DNA of 6,410 bases, taken from assembly GCA_022567055.1 (NCBI GenBank), contig JADFHU010000336.1, positions 1 through 6,410 on the forward strand. The letters run 5' to 3'. The notes below the pieces were generated by a model that saw nothing but the letters and a program-made list of their open reading frames with translations, made no database searches and was not told where the DNA came from. The position numbers and the translations under genes were made by a program. The DNA is from Planctomycetota bacterium. Its GTDB lineage: Bacteria; Planctomycetota; Phycisphaerae; Sedimentisphaerales; Anaerobacaceae. Within the stretch, counting starts at the first letter, position 1, and every line of letters starts with the position of its first letter. Of the stretch, positions 5,925-6,410 are shown piece after piece.

Positions 5925-6071
5925 CCTACGCAAAATGAATCTGCATTCGAGCGGCTTATTTCCCCTCTGGACGGCGTCAGGCTCCATCGACCATCCTCGG
6001 ATGGCCTGCTTCGCCTTCCTTGCCAGAGGCACGAAACGCTCGCTCTCGGTGCGACGATCATTTTGCGTAGG
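5925..6071 (-). repeat. Palindromic repeat element, copy A
   Basis: This 147-bp element ends in perfect 14-bp inverted repeats, CCTACGCAAAATGA (5925-5938) and TCATTTTGCGTAGG (6058-6071). These differ from copy B at 13 of 14 positions. Inside, CCTCTGG (5964-5970) pairs with CCAGAGG (6023-6029), GGCG (5973-5976) with CGCC (6012-6015), CAGGC (5978-5982) with GCCTG (6004-6008), and CATC with GATG at the tip (5992-6003). Nearly the whole element can thus fold into one long hairpin. It aligns with copy B in the core. It lies upstream of the metallohydrolase gene and is flanked by the 13-bp direct repeat. An open minus-strand frame (5916-6128) crosses it but is probably a by-product of the repeat, not a gene. 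Confidence 0.75.
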
Positions 6072-6081
6072 GGCTCTAAGA
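6069..6081. repeat. Right direct repeat flanking copy A
   Basis: AGGGGCTCTAAGA, identical to 5909-5921. The pair brackets palindromic copy A as expected for a duplicated insertion target. Confidence 0.6.
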
Positions 6082-6410
6082 CTTCCTATCAGCCCGCCAT
6101 GATACTCCACAAGTGATGCCATTGCCACCGCAGAAAGCGTTCAGTCGTTTGGACGCTCGGCAGTCGCTGAAAACGCCACCCACCGCTCACCGCTAATAAG
6201 AAGGCGGCTGGAAGGCACCAAGATTTAGCCGACGCCGAAGAATTGCAGTGAGAGCAGAGGAAGAGAACTGTATGGTCTAGGCTTACAGGCGTATGGTTTT
6301 ACCATGAAGAGACATGAAGGCTAACGCGTCGTCATTTCGTCTGGCTTGTGCTCAGGACGCTGTCCTGCCCTGCTGCGCAGGCTTCTGCGAAGGAGCTCTG
6401 CGCCGGTCGC
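6082..6410. other. Right-edge region without a clear gene
   Basis: I recognise no gene in this stretch. It contains small dyads: ATGGT-TTT-ACCAT (6293-6305) and CAGGAC-GCT-GTCCTG (6353-6367). A plus-strand frame opens at the ATG at 6314 (MKANASSFRLACAQDAV and onward) and runs off the window end. A minus-strand frame entering from the edge stops at a TAG near 6321. Either could be the end of a neighbouring gene, but neither has a good ribosome binding site or recognisable motif. Confidence 0.3.

Noticed and set aside
5916..6128. 70-codon minus-strand open frame crossing copy A
   Set aside because: Most of it is the repeat element translated, there is no good ribosome binding site, and it stops just after the element. 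It is more likely a by-product than a gene.
6293..6305. ATGGTTTTACCAT dyad as an IS end or tRNA arm
   Set aside because: The arms are only 5 bp and there is no matching partner end, cloverleaf or target duplication.
1..6410. CRISPR array, rRNA, tRNA or riboswitch
   Set aside because: There are no regularly spaced repeats, no conserved rRNA stretches, no cloverleaf with TTCGA-type arm, and no recognised riboswitch core on either strand.

Overview
The window looks like bacterial chromosomal DNA, most probably from a planctomycete of the Pirellula/Rhodopirellula type. This is an inference from gene content: a secreted (Tat-signal) enolase-superfamily enzyme, a large exported CehA/McbA-type PHP metallohydrolase, a stand-alone hisE-hisG pair with a long-form HisG, and a transposase remnant of a kind I associate with that phylum. 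No rRNA, tRNA or CRISPR array is visible.

Layout. Positions 190-1503 (minus) hold a ManD/RspA-like sugar-acid dehydratase homologue with a twin-arginine signal. It has a clear sigma-70-type promoter and an overlapping small palindrome. Positions 1504-1714 are a compact intergenic region containing that promoter, a divergent plus-strand promoter, and a 70-bp imperfect palindrome whose core recurs at the left window edge. Positions 1715-2383 (plus) are the 5' part of a DDE (rve-type) transposase that breaks off just after its first catalytic Asp. Immediately after the break lies the 3' end of hisG (2434-3285, minus). It is preceded in the transcript by hisE (3278-3628, minus), with an 8-bp overlap. 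HisG and HisE catalyse the first two steps of histidine biosynthesis. Positions 3629-3995 are non-coding with several small hairpins. Positions 3996-5825 (minus) encode the exported PHP-type metallohydrolase. The right end (5826-6410) is mostly non-coding.

The most interesting signal is at 5650-6071. Two related palindromic elements of about 150-160 bp share a conserved core. Each has its own different, perfectly self-complementary 14-bp terminal stem, and an internal stem carries compensatory changes. One copy lies in frame (162 bp = 54 codons) inside the signal-peptide region of the metallohydrolase gene. The other lies upstream of that gene, between 13-bp direct repeats and next to a terminator-like hairpin. 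This resembles, by analogy only, the in-frame palindromic elements described in Rickettsia.

Apart from hisE-hisG, the genes do not form an evident pathway. The two exported enzymes could both serve outer-compartment catabolism, but nothing here links them.
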